Source: Pedobacter ghigonis (GTDB taxonomy: Bacteria; Bacteroidota; Bacteroidia; Sphingobacteriales; Sphingobacteriaceae). Taken from it: a stretch of 64,000 nt of DNA. Of the stretch, positions 16,648-25,303 are shown piece after piece. Each line of letters begins with the position of its first letter. The stretch's first letter is position 1. The position numbers and the translations under genes were made by a program. The DNA is taken from NCBI RefSeq assembly GCF_903166585.1, contig NZ_CAESCM010000001.1:627079-691078 (forward strand). The letters are read 5' to 3'. The notes under the pieces were generated by a model. It had not been told where the DNA came from. It saw only the letters and a list, made by a program, of their open reading frames with translations, and searched no databases.

Positions 16648-17031
16648 TTACTTATCGCTGTTTTTTAAGCGTTGCCTATGTGCCTTACCCCATTTAATCA
16701 TTTCGAGAATAATGCTGCCAAACGAGTGACAGTAATCGGTTGGCGAATATTCAATGATCACTGGCGTATCATCAACTACCGTTCGTTTAATAAGTTGGTT
16801 GGCACTCATTTCCTTTAATTCTTTAGAAAGCATGCGGGTGGTAATGCCCGGAATGCTTCGCTCAATGTCACGAAAACGTCGATTTCCATTGCAGATGGAA
16901 TTGATGATCGGGATTTTCCATTTACCGCTTAAAACGTACAGGGTATCCTGTAGCGCCTGTATTTCTTCCTCCTGGTTACGTGGATTAGCTAAGATTTCGT
17001 TCGATTTTTCGAGCAGTTCTTTCTCGTTCAT
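16648..17031 (-). CDS. HxlR family winged-helix transcriptional regulator
   Basis: 127 residues. The HxlR domain runs from about residue 25 to 115: LQDTLYVLSGKWKIPIINSI, then NRRFRDIERSIPGITTRMLSKELKEM and a wing with IEYSPTD. No N-terminal cysteine sensor typical of HypR-type redox sensors is evident; one Cys in SICNGN lies in the helical part. The gene is divergent from an SDR oxidoreductase with 78 bp between them, and a perfect inverted repeat in that gap is a probable operator. It likely controls the SDR gene and itself, as is common for HxlR regulators responding to reactive small molecules. Confidence 0.9.
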   Translation of the reverse strand: MNEKELLEKSNEILANPRNQEEEIQALQDTLYVLSGKWKIPIINSICNGNRRFRDIERSIPGITTRMLSKELKEMSANQLIKRTVVDDTPVIIEYSPTDYCHSFGSIILEMIKWGKAHRQRLKNSDK

Positions 17032-17033
17032 AC

Positions 17034-17070
17034 TGGTATACTTCGTTATACTACTTACAAAAGTATACCA
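17034..17070. promoter_or_regulatory. Probable HxlR operator (inverted repeat)
   Basis: TGGTATACTT (17034-17043) and AAGTATACCA (17061-17070) are perfect 10-bp inverted complements, 27 bp apart arm to arm, in the gap between hxlR and the SDR gene. The right arm ends 9 bp before the SDR -7 box and the left arm sits 2 bp from the hxlR start codon. Confidence 0.6.
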
Positions 17071-17079
17071 ATATAGCTT

Positions 17080-17087
17080 TAGTTTTG
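17080..17087 (+). promoter_or_regulatory. Promoter -7 box for the SDR gene
   Basis: TAGTTTTG matches the Bacteroidota -7 consensus TAnnTTTG exactly and lies 22 bp before the ATG at 17110. A clear -33 element was not identified. Confidence 0.5.
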
Positions 17088-17109
17088 CTCAAACAAAAAA
17101 ATAATTATC

Positions 17110-17850
17110 ATGGAACATTTAAAAGGAAAAACGGCGCTGGTAACTGGCGGCAATAGCGGCATAGGTTATGCCACAGCAAAAGAGTTAAAGGCACAAGGTG
17201 CCGAAGTAATTATCACCGGCCGCAGAAAAACTGCTGTAGACGAAGCAGCTGCTGCGTTGGGCGTAACAGGCATGATAGCCGATCAAGGTAATGTAAAGGA
17301 AATAGAACAACTGACCCTAGCAGTACAGCAGCAATTTGGCAAAATTGATATCCTATTCATCAATGCGGGTGTGCTCGAAAATACCACTATCGAAAATGCC
17401 ACCGAAGCGGCTTTCGACAATGTAATCGGGGTAAATTTTAAAGGAGCTTACTTTACGCTGAGCAGGTTTATCCCCTTGCTGAACGATGGAGCTTCGGTTG
17501 TTTTCCTATCCTCCAACACAGCCAGTATGAACGCCGCCAATAGTTCTATATATTCTTCAGGCAAATCGGCACTTAATGCGGTAATGCGCATTGCTGCTAT
17601 CGAACTGGCCCCGCGCAAAATACGGGTAAACAGTGTAAGCCCCGGCCCAACCGCAACCGAAATTATGAACAAGGCCGGTTATACGCCCGAGCAGTTGAGT
17701 CAGGTAAACGAGTGGATATTAGAACGTGTACCCTTAAAGCAGATTGGAAAAGCCGAAGATGTAGGAAAAATGGTGGCCTATTTTTGTGGCGATGCCGCTA
17801 GCTTTATTACCGGTGCAGAAATTGTTATGGATGGCGGCATGTGCCTATAA
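17110..17850 (+). CDS. SDR family NAD(P)-dependent oxidoreductase
   Basis: 246 residues of the classical short-chain dehydrogenase type. The nucleotide-binding motif TGGNSGIG is at residues 12-19, NAG at 85-87, a catalytic Ser in VVFLSSNTAS near 134, and Y148-x3-K152. The arginine pair GRRK after the second strand suggests a preference for NADP(H). The C-terminus ends in the usual GAEIVMDGG. Many HxlR-controlled SDR enzymes detoxify or reduce small carbonyl compounds; the substrate is unknown here. It is probably transcribed alone from the promoter at 17080. Confidence 0.9.
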   Translation: MEHLKGKTALVTGGNSGIGYATAKELKAQGAEVIITGRRKTAVDEAAAALGVTGMIADQGNVKEIEQLTLAVQQQFGKIDILFINAGVLENTTIENATEAAFDNVIGVNFKGAYFTLSRFIPLLNDGASVVFLSSNTASMNAANSSIYSSGKSALNAVMRIAAIELAPRKIRVNSVSPGPTATEIMNKAGYTPEQLSQVNEWILERVPLKQIGKAEDVGKMVAYFCGDAASFITGAEIVMDGGMCL

Positions 17851-18124
17851 TGGAAATAATGAGTTGCCAGCTTACAAGCAAAGGCTTTAAAGTTTGGCGA
17901 CTCTATTATATGCCCGATTGCAAAATAATCCTCCTTATGGTTTACATCTGCTAGCTAAAATGCACTGACGGTCTGCCAATGCCAATATAAGAGAATAAGT
18001 TGCTTATCAGGTTAAATTTATCTCCCCTACTTATTCTTTCTTTGTAAAACATTTAAGATCAACACCTAAGCAATGCTTCATTATTTAGTTCACTGATCCT
18101 GAGTGTTAACCAGATATTTTGAGC

Positions 18125-20470
18125 ATGAAAAGATTAACTACCTGCCTCCTAGCATTATTTGTATTTAGTTTTTGTCAGGGGCAAACCCTTTTTGTTTCGC
18201 CTGCCGGAAACAATAAAAATACGGGAACAGCAAAGCAACCCTTCAAAACTTTAGAATACGCCATTGAAAGTGCCCTAAAACAAAAGGCAAAAGATATAGT
18301 GATTGAACTGGCTTCAGGTGTGTACAGCCCTCAAAAAACAATTAGCATTTCGGCTGCCAGCTACCATTTAAAATCGCTGAAGATTACAGCAGCTAAAGGA
18401 GCAAAAGTAATCGTCTCGGGATCGGCAAAAAACAAACTAATCTGGAAGCGCTATAAAGACAATATCGATGCGGCACAGGTCGATTTCGAAACAATCCCCG
18501 ATCAGCTGTTTATGAACGGTCAGAATTTACCAATGGCCCGCTATCCGAATTACGATCCGCAGGCCCGCGTATTTAAGGGCACAGCTGCCGATGCAATTGC
18601 ACCTGAACGTGTAAAAACCTGGGCAAACCCCGAAAATGGTTATATCCATGCCTTACATGGCGGCGAATGGGGTGGTTTCCATTACCAGATAACCGGCAAA
18701 AGCGAAACAGGCGAACTAACTTATGAAGGTGGCTGGCAAAATAACCGTCCGGCTAAAATGCACGCCAAATACCGTTTTGTAGAAAATATTTTTGAAGAGC
18801 TGGATGCACCGGGCGAATGGTTTTACAACCGCAAAAGCAAAACACTCTTTCTTATTCCACCAACAGGTACCGATATCAATAAGGCTAATTTCACTTTCAG
18901 CAGACTAACGGATCTGATCCACATTAAAGGTGATCTGAAATCGCCGGTAAAAAACATCAGCCTAAACGGTATTGATTTTACCGAAACCGCCCGGAGCTTT
19001 ATGCTGGTAAAAGAACCATTGCTGCGTAGCGACTGGACCATTTACCGTGGTGGTGCTGTTTTACTGGAAGGCACCGAAAACATTAGTATCACGAATTGCA
19101 ATTTTTACAGCTTAGGTGGTAATGCTGTTTTTTTAAGCAAATACAACAAAAACGATAAAATTTCGAACAACCACATCGCTAACATTGGAGCCAGTGCCCT
19201 GGCCTTTGTGGGCGATCCCGATGCGGTACGCTCCCCTGCTTTCAAGTATGAGCAATTTGTTCCCTGGGATAAAATGGATTTTGAAGCCGGCCCTAAATCC
19301 AACAACTTTCCGCAGCACTGCGAAGCCAGCAATAACCTGATTAATAATATTGGCACCATCGAAAAACAATCGGCAGGTGTAGAAATATCCATGTCGCAAA
19401 ATATCCTGGTTTCGCACAACACCATTTACGAAGTTCCAAGGGCGGGCATAAATGTGAGCGAAGGTACCTGGGGCGGCCACATTATTGAATTTAACGATGT
19501 ATTTGATACTGTTTTAGAAACCGGCGATCATGGAGCATTCAACTCCTGGGGCAGGGACCGTTTCTGGCGGCCTCAAAGAAAACTGATGGATAGTATTGTT
19601 GCGGCCCGGCCAGGTATTGAACTATTGGATGTTACGGTGCCAATTGTGATCCGCAACAACAGGTTTCAATGCGATCACGGCTGGGATATCGACCTGGATG
19701 ACGGAAGCAGCAACTACCAGATTTACAATAACGTCTGTTTAAGCGGCGGACTTAAACTTCGCGAAGGTTACCACCGTACCGTTTACAATAACATCATCAT
19801 CAATAATACTTTCCATCCGCATGTATGGCTAAAAAACAGCGGCGATGTTTTTAAAAATAATATCGTTACCACCGCCTACGCGCCAATCCAGATCGATTAT
19901 TGGGGCAAAGAGGTAAACCATAACTTTTTCTTATCGGCCGATGCGCTAGCTAAAACACAGCAAGCTAAAATAGATGCCAACAGCACAGCCGGAAATGCTT
20001 TATTCGAAAATGAAAAAACAGGCGACTTTAGGGTTAAAAGCGGATCTCCTGCTCTTGCAATGGGCTTTAAGAATTTCGCCATGAATTTTGGCGTAACCGA
20101 TACAAGGCTAAAAAAATTATCGAAAAGCCCCAAAATTATGCCTTTGGTTACGGCTATTGAGGCCAACACATCCCTGCAGGGCGAATGGTTAGGTGCCTCG
20201 GTAAAAAACATAGAAAATTTAGGCGAAAGATCGGCAGCAGGTATTCACAATGATAACGGCGCACTGGTAACCAGTATCAAAAGCGGCTCAGTTGCCGAAA
20301 AGAATCTATTTAAAAAGGGTGATGTAATTATCAATCTGGATCAAAACCCCGTAAATAGTGTTGCCGATTTGCTGAAACTCCACAATGCCATCAAATGGAA
20401 AGGACATGCTGCAGTAGTCATTATGAGAGACCAGCAAGAGAAGAAAATGGAAATATCGTTAAAGGATTAG
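18125..20470 (+). CDS. Exported right-handed beta-helix protein with C-terminal PDZ domain
   Basis: 781 residues from the ATG at 18125. The signal peptide (1-19, ending FSFCQG) precedes LFVSPAGNNKNTGTAKQPFK, typical entry to DUF1565-like beta-helix proteins. A linker contains ARYPNYD and ENIFEELDAPGEWFYN, found in several beta-helix glycosidase families (GH141-like enzymes share this style). Parallel beta-helix turns fill about 280-620, rich in N-N ladders (SNNLINN, YNNVCLS). The last ~95 residues are a PDZ domain (GALVTSIKSGSVAEKNLFKKGDVIINL). A periplasmic or surface glycan-processing role is an inference; no catalytic residues were assigned. It stands alone between the SDR and the agmatine-deiminase-like gene. 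Confidence 0.75.
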   Translation: MKRLTTCLLALFVFSFCQGQTLFVSPAGNNKNTGTAKQPFKTLEYAIESALKQKAKDIVIELASGVYSPQKTISISAASYHLKSLKITAAKGAKVIVSGSAKNKLIWKRYKDNIDAAQVDFETIPDQLFMNGQNLPMARYPNYDPQARVFKGTAADAIAPERVKTWANPENGYIHALHGGEWGGFHYQITGKSETGELTYEGGWQNNRPAKMHAKYRFVENIFEELDAPGEWFYNRKSKTLFLIPPTGTDINKANFTFSRLTDLIHIKGDLKSPVKNISLNGIDFTETARSFMLVKEPLLRSDWTIYRGGAVLLEGTENISITNCNFYSLGGNAVFLSKYNKNDKISNNHIANIGASALAFVGDPDAVRSPAFKYEQFVPWDKMDFEAGPKSNNFPQHCEASNNLINNIGTIEKQSAGVEISMSQNILVSHNTIYEVPRAGINVSEGTWGGHIIEFNDVFDTVLETGDHGAFNSWGRDRFWRPQRKLMDSIVAARPGIELLDVTVPIVIRNNRFQCDHGWDIDLDDGSSNYQIYNNVCLSGGLKLREGYHRTVYNNIIINNTFHPHVWLKNSGDVFKNNIVTTAYAPIQIDYWGKEVNHNFFLSADALAKTQQAKIDANSTAGNALFENEKTGDFRVKSGSPALAMGFKNFAMNFGVTDTRLKKLSKSPKIMPLVTAIEANTSLQGEWLGASVKNIENLGERSAAGIHNDNGALVTSIKSGSVAEKNLFKKGDVIINLDQNPVNSVADLLKLHNAIKWKGHAAVVIMRDQQEKKMEISLKD

Positions 20471-20485
20471 GACGGTAGCCCCGGA

Positions 20486-20600
20486 GAATGATCGTCATTT
20501 CGAGGAGGCTTTTTCAGCCGACGAAGCAATCTTAATGTGCTTGTTATAATCCACATTTGTAAGATTGTTTCGTCGTTCCTACTCGCAATGACGATTCTCT
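20486..20600. repeat. Dispersed inverted-repeat element between convergent genes
   Basis: The outer parts GATCGTCATTTCGAG and CTCGCAATGACGAT are inverted relatives, and inner arms CGACGAAGCAATCTTA (20518-20533) and TAAGATTGTTTCGTCG match at 15 of 16 positions. The words CGTCATTTCGAG and AATGACGAT recur in the elements at 961-1245 and 44722-44775. It fills the gap between two convergent genes and may act as a bidirectional terminator. Confidence 0.6.
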
Positions 20601-20610
20601 TTTTATAAAC

Positions 20611-21729
20611 TTACCTCGGTTGCTGTTGCGTAACACAATGCACCATGCCGCCGTTGGCAAACAGGTTACGGCAATCAATCCCTACTACCTTTTTACCAGG
20701 GTACAGTTTCTGGATGATTTCGTTTGCTACCGCATCGTTTGGGTCGTTATAGTTAGGTACCAAAACGCGGTTATTGGCAATATAATAATTGATATAGGAA
20801 GCCTTACCTAAATTTTTACCATAGGTGGTAACCACATCATTTTTAGTGAGCGGAACTTTTACAAAGTTATAAGCAGCTCCTTTTTTATCGGTTGCAGCAT
20901 ATAATTTGTCTGCATCGGCCGCCGGAACCTGCCAGTAATCCAAATCGTTTGCATTCATGGTAATGATCGTAGAAGGGTTGGCGAAACGTGCAAATCCATC
21001 AATATGCATATCGGTAATATCCAGACCTGCTTTACCCTCAAGCCAGATAAATTTGCTGATGCCTAAATATTTGGTAAATATGGCTTCTGCCTCCTGTAGT
21101 GTCATTCCTCTGTTTCTGTTTTTATTTAGAATAGAACTTTTACAAGCCATCAGTACACCCTGACCATCAACTTCGACACTACCACCCTCATTTATCATTA
21201 CTGAGTTCAGGTCTATCCGTTTGATTTGTTGATCGGCTGCTATTTTTGAAGGTATAGCATCACACTTGCTGTATTCGGCTTTGCTACCCCAACCATTAAA
21301 TCCCCAATCCTGAATAAAAAGCTGGCCATTTTTATCTTTTACATAAATCGGCCCATTATCCCTAACCCATACATCATCTGTCTGGTAAATTTTAAAATCG
21401 ATATTGCTTAACTGAACATCAGCTGTTTTAAGTAAGGCAGTAATCCGGTTTTTCTCTGTTTCATCGTAAGCAATAACATGTACCTTTTCGCTTAAAGCCA
21501 GTTCTCTGGCCATCGAAACCCAGGTAGCATCTAACCTGTTGCGATAAGTTGCCCCATACTGGTATTGATGTGGCCATTGTAGCCACGTACCTTCGTGCGG
21601 AGCCGATTCATCGGGCATAGTATAAACAATAGCGCTATCGGCAGGCTTTGAAATTGTATCCAATTCGCCTTCTGTACATGATAATAAAACTGCTGGTAGT
21701 AACATCAGTATGATTCCCATTTTTTTCAT
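20611..21729 (-). CDS. Agmatine deiminase / peptidylarginine deiminase family lipoprotein
   Basis: 372 residues from Met at 21729 (an ATG two codons upstream is possible). A short lipoprotein signal ends LLSC, so the product is exported and lipid-anchored, unlike cytosolic agmatine deiminases. Family motifs: MPDESAPHEGTWLQWPH, DDVWVRDNGPIYV, NEGGSVEVDGQG, DITDMHIDGFARF and, near the C-terminus, GGMVHCVTQQQP with the catalytic Cys eight residues from the end. The family hydrolyses a guanidino group to a ureido group and ammonia. Whether the substrate is agmatine, free arginine or peptidyl-arginine cannot be read. No polyamine genes are nearby. Confidence 0.85.
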   Translation of the reverse strand: MKKMGIILMLLPAVLLSCTEGELDTISKPADSAIVYTMPDESAPHEGTWLQWPHQYQYGATYRNRLDATWVSMARELALSEKVHVIAYDETEKNRITALLKTADVQLSNIDFKIYQTDDVWVRDNGPIYVKDKNGQLFIQDWGFNGWGSKAEYSKCDAIPSKIAADQQIKRIDLNSVMINEGGSVEVDGQGVLMACKSSILNKNRNRGMTLQEAEAIFTKYLGISKFIWLEGKAGLDITDMHIDGFARFANPSTIITMNANDLDYWQVPAADADKLYAATDKKGAAYNFVKVPLTKNDVVTTYGKNLGKASYINYYIANNRVLVPNYNDPNDAVANEIIQKLYPGKKVVGIDCRNLFANGGMVHCVTQQQPR

Positions 21730-21803
21730 GATCAATATTCTTTTTTTTATAGGGCAAAACTAGCCGTATAAAAAACTGCAAAGTTGTCTGAAATTGACAA
21801 CCT

Positions 21804-22637
21804 TTATTTTAATGGCAACAGGATCGCTGTTAGCAACTCTTCTTCACTACTGGTATTATCGGCATGCCTGATGTAGCGCTCAATAATGGGGCTATGCGAA
21901 AATTCGAGCCCGCAATCTAAAATCCAGCCGGCATAAATTTTCTGGTAGGTGTCGTCTAAGGTTTCGTATTTCCCTTTGTGAAGAAACTGCGCATACCTAC
22001 CGCCCAATATCATTTTAGCAGGCAATTTTTCATCTTGTGCCGGTTGCGAAGCGCAGGCATCGTACTTACAGGCCAGTTCATTCCTGATCAGGGGTTCATC
22101 GGCAATAATGCCGAAATACTCTGTATCGCGCTGTGGGAATACATGCTTTACAAAATTACCCCACAACTGCTCAATCTCCGGGTTGGTGTACTGGATAAAA
22201 GTACTTTTATAATAAACTTTCAGGGCTGGCAGATATACGATTTCGGGTTTTAGCACACCTGCTGCTTTTACCGGTACCAGATGGGTGGTATTAAACAATT
22301 GAGCCTTGCCCGATTTGGCCAGTTTGGGTGAAATGCCAAAATGCTGTTTAAAAGCTTTTGAAAACGAAGCCAGGTTAGCAAAGCCAACCTTTAATGCAAT
22401 GGTAGTTAGGCTTTCCTTAGTATAAAGAATTAATTTGTAGGCATTTTCTACCCGCAGCCGCTGCTGGTAAGCGCCAATGGTTTCGCCACAGCTGTATTTA
22501 AAAATCCGCTGAATATTGCGGTATGAGTAATTGGAAACGTCTTCGATCGCTTTGATCGAAATCGACTGGTCGTACTGCTGCTCAATCAGGTTGATGGTAT
22601 TGTAAACACAATACAGATTTGCCGCATCAGTACTCAT
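21804..22637 (-). CDS. AraC family regulator with GyrI-like effector domain
   Basis: 277 residues from MSTDAANLYCVYN at 22637; a longer frame to 22733 adds a hydrophobic stretch unlikely in a regulator. The AraC double helix-turn-helix is N-terminal (about 5-105: ISIKAIEDVSNYSYRNIQRIF and LTTIALKVGFANLASFSKAFKQHFGISP), followed by a GyrI-like effector-binding domain (about 120-275). This order resembles Rob/SoxS-type regulators that sense lipophilic compounds and control drug resistance. It lies 68 bp after the deiminase gene, reads the same way, and is likely separately controlled. Confidence 0.88.
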   Translation of the reverse strand: MSTDAANLYCVYNTINLIEQQYDQSISIKAIEDVSNYSYRNIQRIFKYSCGETIGAYQQRLRVENAYKLILYTKESLTTIALKVGFANLASFSKAFKQHFGISPKLAKSGKAQLFNTTHLVPVKAAGVLKPEIVYLPALKVYYKSTFIQYTNPEIEQLWGNFVKHVFPQRDTEYFGIIADEPLIRNELACKYDACASQPAQDEKLPAKMILGGRYAQFLHKGKYETLDDTYQKIYAGWILDCGLEFSHSPIIERYIRHADNTSSEEELLTAILLPLK

Positions 22638-22886
22638 TATTACTTGAATTAATTGGTTAATGAAATTTAATAAAAACAATTCGTAAAAAAAGTAAAACGG
22701 CATATTGTAAGCCAAATTGTTAAGCGTATTCAATTACGCCGCGCCAAGGCCTTAAACAAACGTTTGTGCATTGAAGAAATAAAAAATCACATAAAATTAA
22801 TCTAGTTTTACCCATAAGCAGCCTGGTTAAACCACTTTTAACTGCTGCCAGCTAACCAATCATTCATTTTTGAGTAAACCAATTTT

Positions 22887-24950
22887 ATGAAAGCGCTAAA
22901 CCGCAAGCTCTTCCCTATCCGGAAATTATTTTTACTATCCACATTATCCTGCTTAAGCCTATTGGCCGCCAATGCACAAAAACCACAGGTAAGCACCAAT
23001 TTCGCACTGCATTTAGACGGTGCCGACAACAATCCCTGTATTGGGATGCCCATTATGGAAAAGGCATGGACAATAGAGGCCTGGATAAAAGGAAATGATT
23101 TAAGCTGGAAAAAAATTGAAACCGTAATTGGTGTTGGAGAGTACGGCAACCTTAACGGACTGGATGAAATGCCCCTGCAAATTCGCGAAGGGAAATTGCA
23201 TTGCCCCGCAGCTAAACTCACCTCAACAAAAGTACTTGATGATAAATGGCATTATGTTGCCTTAAGTAATAACGGAACCGAAACCAAACTATATCAGGAC
23301 GGTAAACTCATGGGTACATCAAAAGGCAAAATGACCATTCTACCCGGAACCATTGGCGTATACGATAAAGCTGAAAATACTTTTGGCGGGCTGATTGATG
23401 AGGTAAGGATCTGGAATACGGCAATTCCCCAGCAGGTACTTCAGCTTTGGGCATCGAAACCCCTAACGGCAAAGCACCCTAATTTTAAAAACCTAAAGGC
23501 TTATTATAATTTTGATGATTTGAAGGATGATGTATGCCTGAACCTGGTTGGCAAAGGACATCAAGCCTATCACCTCAGAAATACCCGCTTAAATTACAAG
23601 GGAAACCTTCCGCTAGCTTATCTGGTAGCGAACGATAACGGTCAATTTGCTGCTGCAGCTAAAAACCAGGAAGTGTTTAATGCTGTTGCCATAGCAAGTG
23701 AATGGGATGCTGAGCAGGGCGCTAAAAACAACCAGTTGCTTAAGCTCCGTATCGCCATAAATGGAACAGAACAGCCATTAAAACTTACCGAGCTTAGCCT
23801 AAACCTCGAGGGAACAACCCGTTTAACCGATATTGAGCAGGTACATGTTTACTATGCAGGCAAAAGTGCCAGAGACGGCTTAAGAACCGAATTATTTGGA
23901 AACGGAAAAGTAGCTGCTAAAAAACTAAGCTTTACCGCAGGCAAACCCTTTATTTTAAAAAGTGGCATCAATTACTTTTTAATTGCGCTCAATATTCAAC
24001 AAAATGCCGTAGTGAGCGATACCATAAAAGCCGCGATTTCGGGCTTTACTTTAAACGGGAAAAAATACCAGCCAGAGGCTGAAAACAGCAATATCACAAA
24101 AACAATTGTTCCGGCGCAGGGCAAAGAAAATGCATTAAAACTTTTGCAATGGAACATCTGGCATGGAGGCGTACACATGGGCAACAACGGTAAAAACCGC
24201 GTTAAAGAGCTCATCAGAAGCACTTCGGCTGATATAATTTGCATGCAGGAGGCTTATGGTACACAACAAATGCTTGCCGACTCGCTAAACTTTAAAATGA
24301 TTACCGCATCGGCCAATGCAAACCTTGCCCTTTTTAGCCGCTATCCCATTACCAAATTAACCGCTAAAGAACCTTTTAAATCTACACCCGGCATCATTAC
24401 CTTGCCTAACGACAGGCAGATTTTGGTAGCAGACTGGTGGTTAAGGTACGCCTATCGTCCCGAATACACCGATTATTACCTAAATAAAGGCCTGGATGTA
24501 AACGATTGGATAAAAGAAGATGCCATGCTTGGTGCTGCCGATGCCACCGTAAATATGGATACCGACATTGATCCTGTGGTTAAAGGAACCGATATGGCCG
24601 TTATCGTTTCGGGCGACTTTAATTCAGGCAGTCACCTCGACTGGACTGCGCGGGCTGCTCCCTTGCACAATGGCTATGGCCCCGTGGCTTTTCCAATTTC
24701 GATGTTAATGCTGGATCGTGGCTATACCGATACTTACAGGGCCATTAACCCCAATGAGTTAAGCCACCCTGCCGGAACATTTGCTGCGATATTTGGTCAT
24801 TTGCAAACCTCCCGGATCGATTACATCTATTACAAGGGAACAGGCATTAAACCAATCGCTTCTAAAATTATCCGGACCGCTCCCGAAATTGATGATGTAT
24901 GGCCATCAGATCATGCTGCCGTACTCACCGTATTCGATCTGTCTAAATAA
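22887..24950 (+). CDS. Secreted LamG - BNR-associated - endonuclease/exonuclease/phosphatase fusion protein
   Basis: 687 residues. The signal peptide (about 1-31) is followed by a concanavalin-A-like LamG domain (about 36-210: FALHLDGADNN, WTIEAWIKG, GGLIDEVRIWNTAI). A beta-sandwich resembling the BNR-repeat-associated N-terminal domain follows (about 240-390: LTDIEQVHVYYAGKSARDGL). The C-terminal half is an endonuclease/exonuclease/phosphatase domain: LQWNIWHGG near 418, MQEAY with the metal-binding Glu near 453, SGDFNSGSH near 574 and PSDHAAV near 673. That fold hydrolyses phosphodiesters or phosphomonoesters of nucleic acids, inositol phosphates or sphingolipids. The glycan-binding-like N-terminus suggests a bound or complex extracellular substrate (inference). 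Confidence 0.8.
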   Translation: MKALNRKLFPIRKLFLLSTLSCLSLLAANAQKPQVSTNFALHLDGADNNPCIGMPIMEKAWTIEAWIKGNDLSWKKIETVIGVGEYGNLNGLDEMPLQIREGKLHCPAAKLTSTKVLDDKWHYVALSNNGTETKLYQDGKLMGTSKGKMTILPGTIGVYDKAENTFGGLIDEVRIWNTAIPQQVLQLWASKPLTAKHPNFKNLKAYYNFDDLKDDVCLNLVGKGHQAYHLRNTRLNYKGNLPLAYLVANDNGQFAAAAKNQEVFNAVAIASEWDAEQGAKNNQLLKLRIAINGTEQPLKLTELSLNLEGTTRLTDIEQVHVYYAGKSARDGLRTELFGNGKVAAKKLSFTAGKPFILKSGINYFLIALNIQQNAVVSDTIKAAISGFTLNGKKYQPEAENSNITKTIVPAQGKENALKLLQWNIWHGGVHMGNNGKNRVKELIRSTSADIICMQEAYGTQQMLADSLNFKMITASANANLALFSRYPITKLTAKEPFKSTPGIITLPNDRQILVADWWLRYAYRPEYTDYYLNKGLDVNDWIKEDAMLGAADATVNMDTDIDPVVKGTDMAVIVSGDFNSGSHLDWTARAAPLHNGYGPVAFPISMLMLDRGYTDTYRAINPNELSHPAGTFAAIFGHLQTSRIDYIYYKGTGIKPIASKIIRTAPEIDDVWPSDHAAVLTVFDLSK

Positions 24951-25076
24951 GTTATGGTTCAGGCCACCATGTAATATAAGCCCGATTGGATATCCAGCAT
25001 CGCATATCCAGTCATCAGCAGCGTATTGCTGGCCATTACTTACTTGTAGGCCTTAAACACTATCTTTTGTAATACA

Positions 25077-25115
25077 ACCATCCGGCTATGCATTACCTGG
25101 CCGGATGGTTTGTTT
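25077..25115 (+). terminator. Terminator after the fusion-protein gene
   Basis: ACCATCCGGC (25077-25086) pairs perfectly with GCCGGATGGT (25100-25109), and TTTGTTTTAT follows. It lies 126 bp past the stop codon. Confidence 0.65.
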
Positions 25116-25278
25116 TATAGGAATAGGTTACCCTCCAGGCAAAGCAGTTCACAACATTGTGTTCAGCATCAAAGGCATAATAATCTGAATGATGACATTT
25201 GTCAACGTCTAAATAACAAAAAAGCTTTAAAACTGTAATATTAAACATACAAATATTTCGGTTTAAGCAAAAAAGGTA

Positions 25279-25286
25279 TATTTTTG
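25279..25286 (+). promoter_or_regulatory. Promoter -7 box of the small secreted protein
   Basis: TATTTTTG fits the Bacteroidota consensus TAnnTTTG and lies 17 bp before the ATG at 25304. Confidence 0.4.
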
Positions 25287-25303
25287 TGGAAATTAACCGA
25301 ACA

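Larger units (their letters stand above)
24951..25303. other. Non-coding gap between two plus-strand genes
   Basis: No gene is seen. It contains the terminator of the upstream gene at 25077-25115 and a likely promoter box at 25279-25286 for the downstream secreted protein. Confidence 0.5.
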
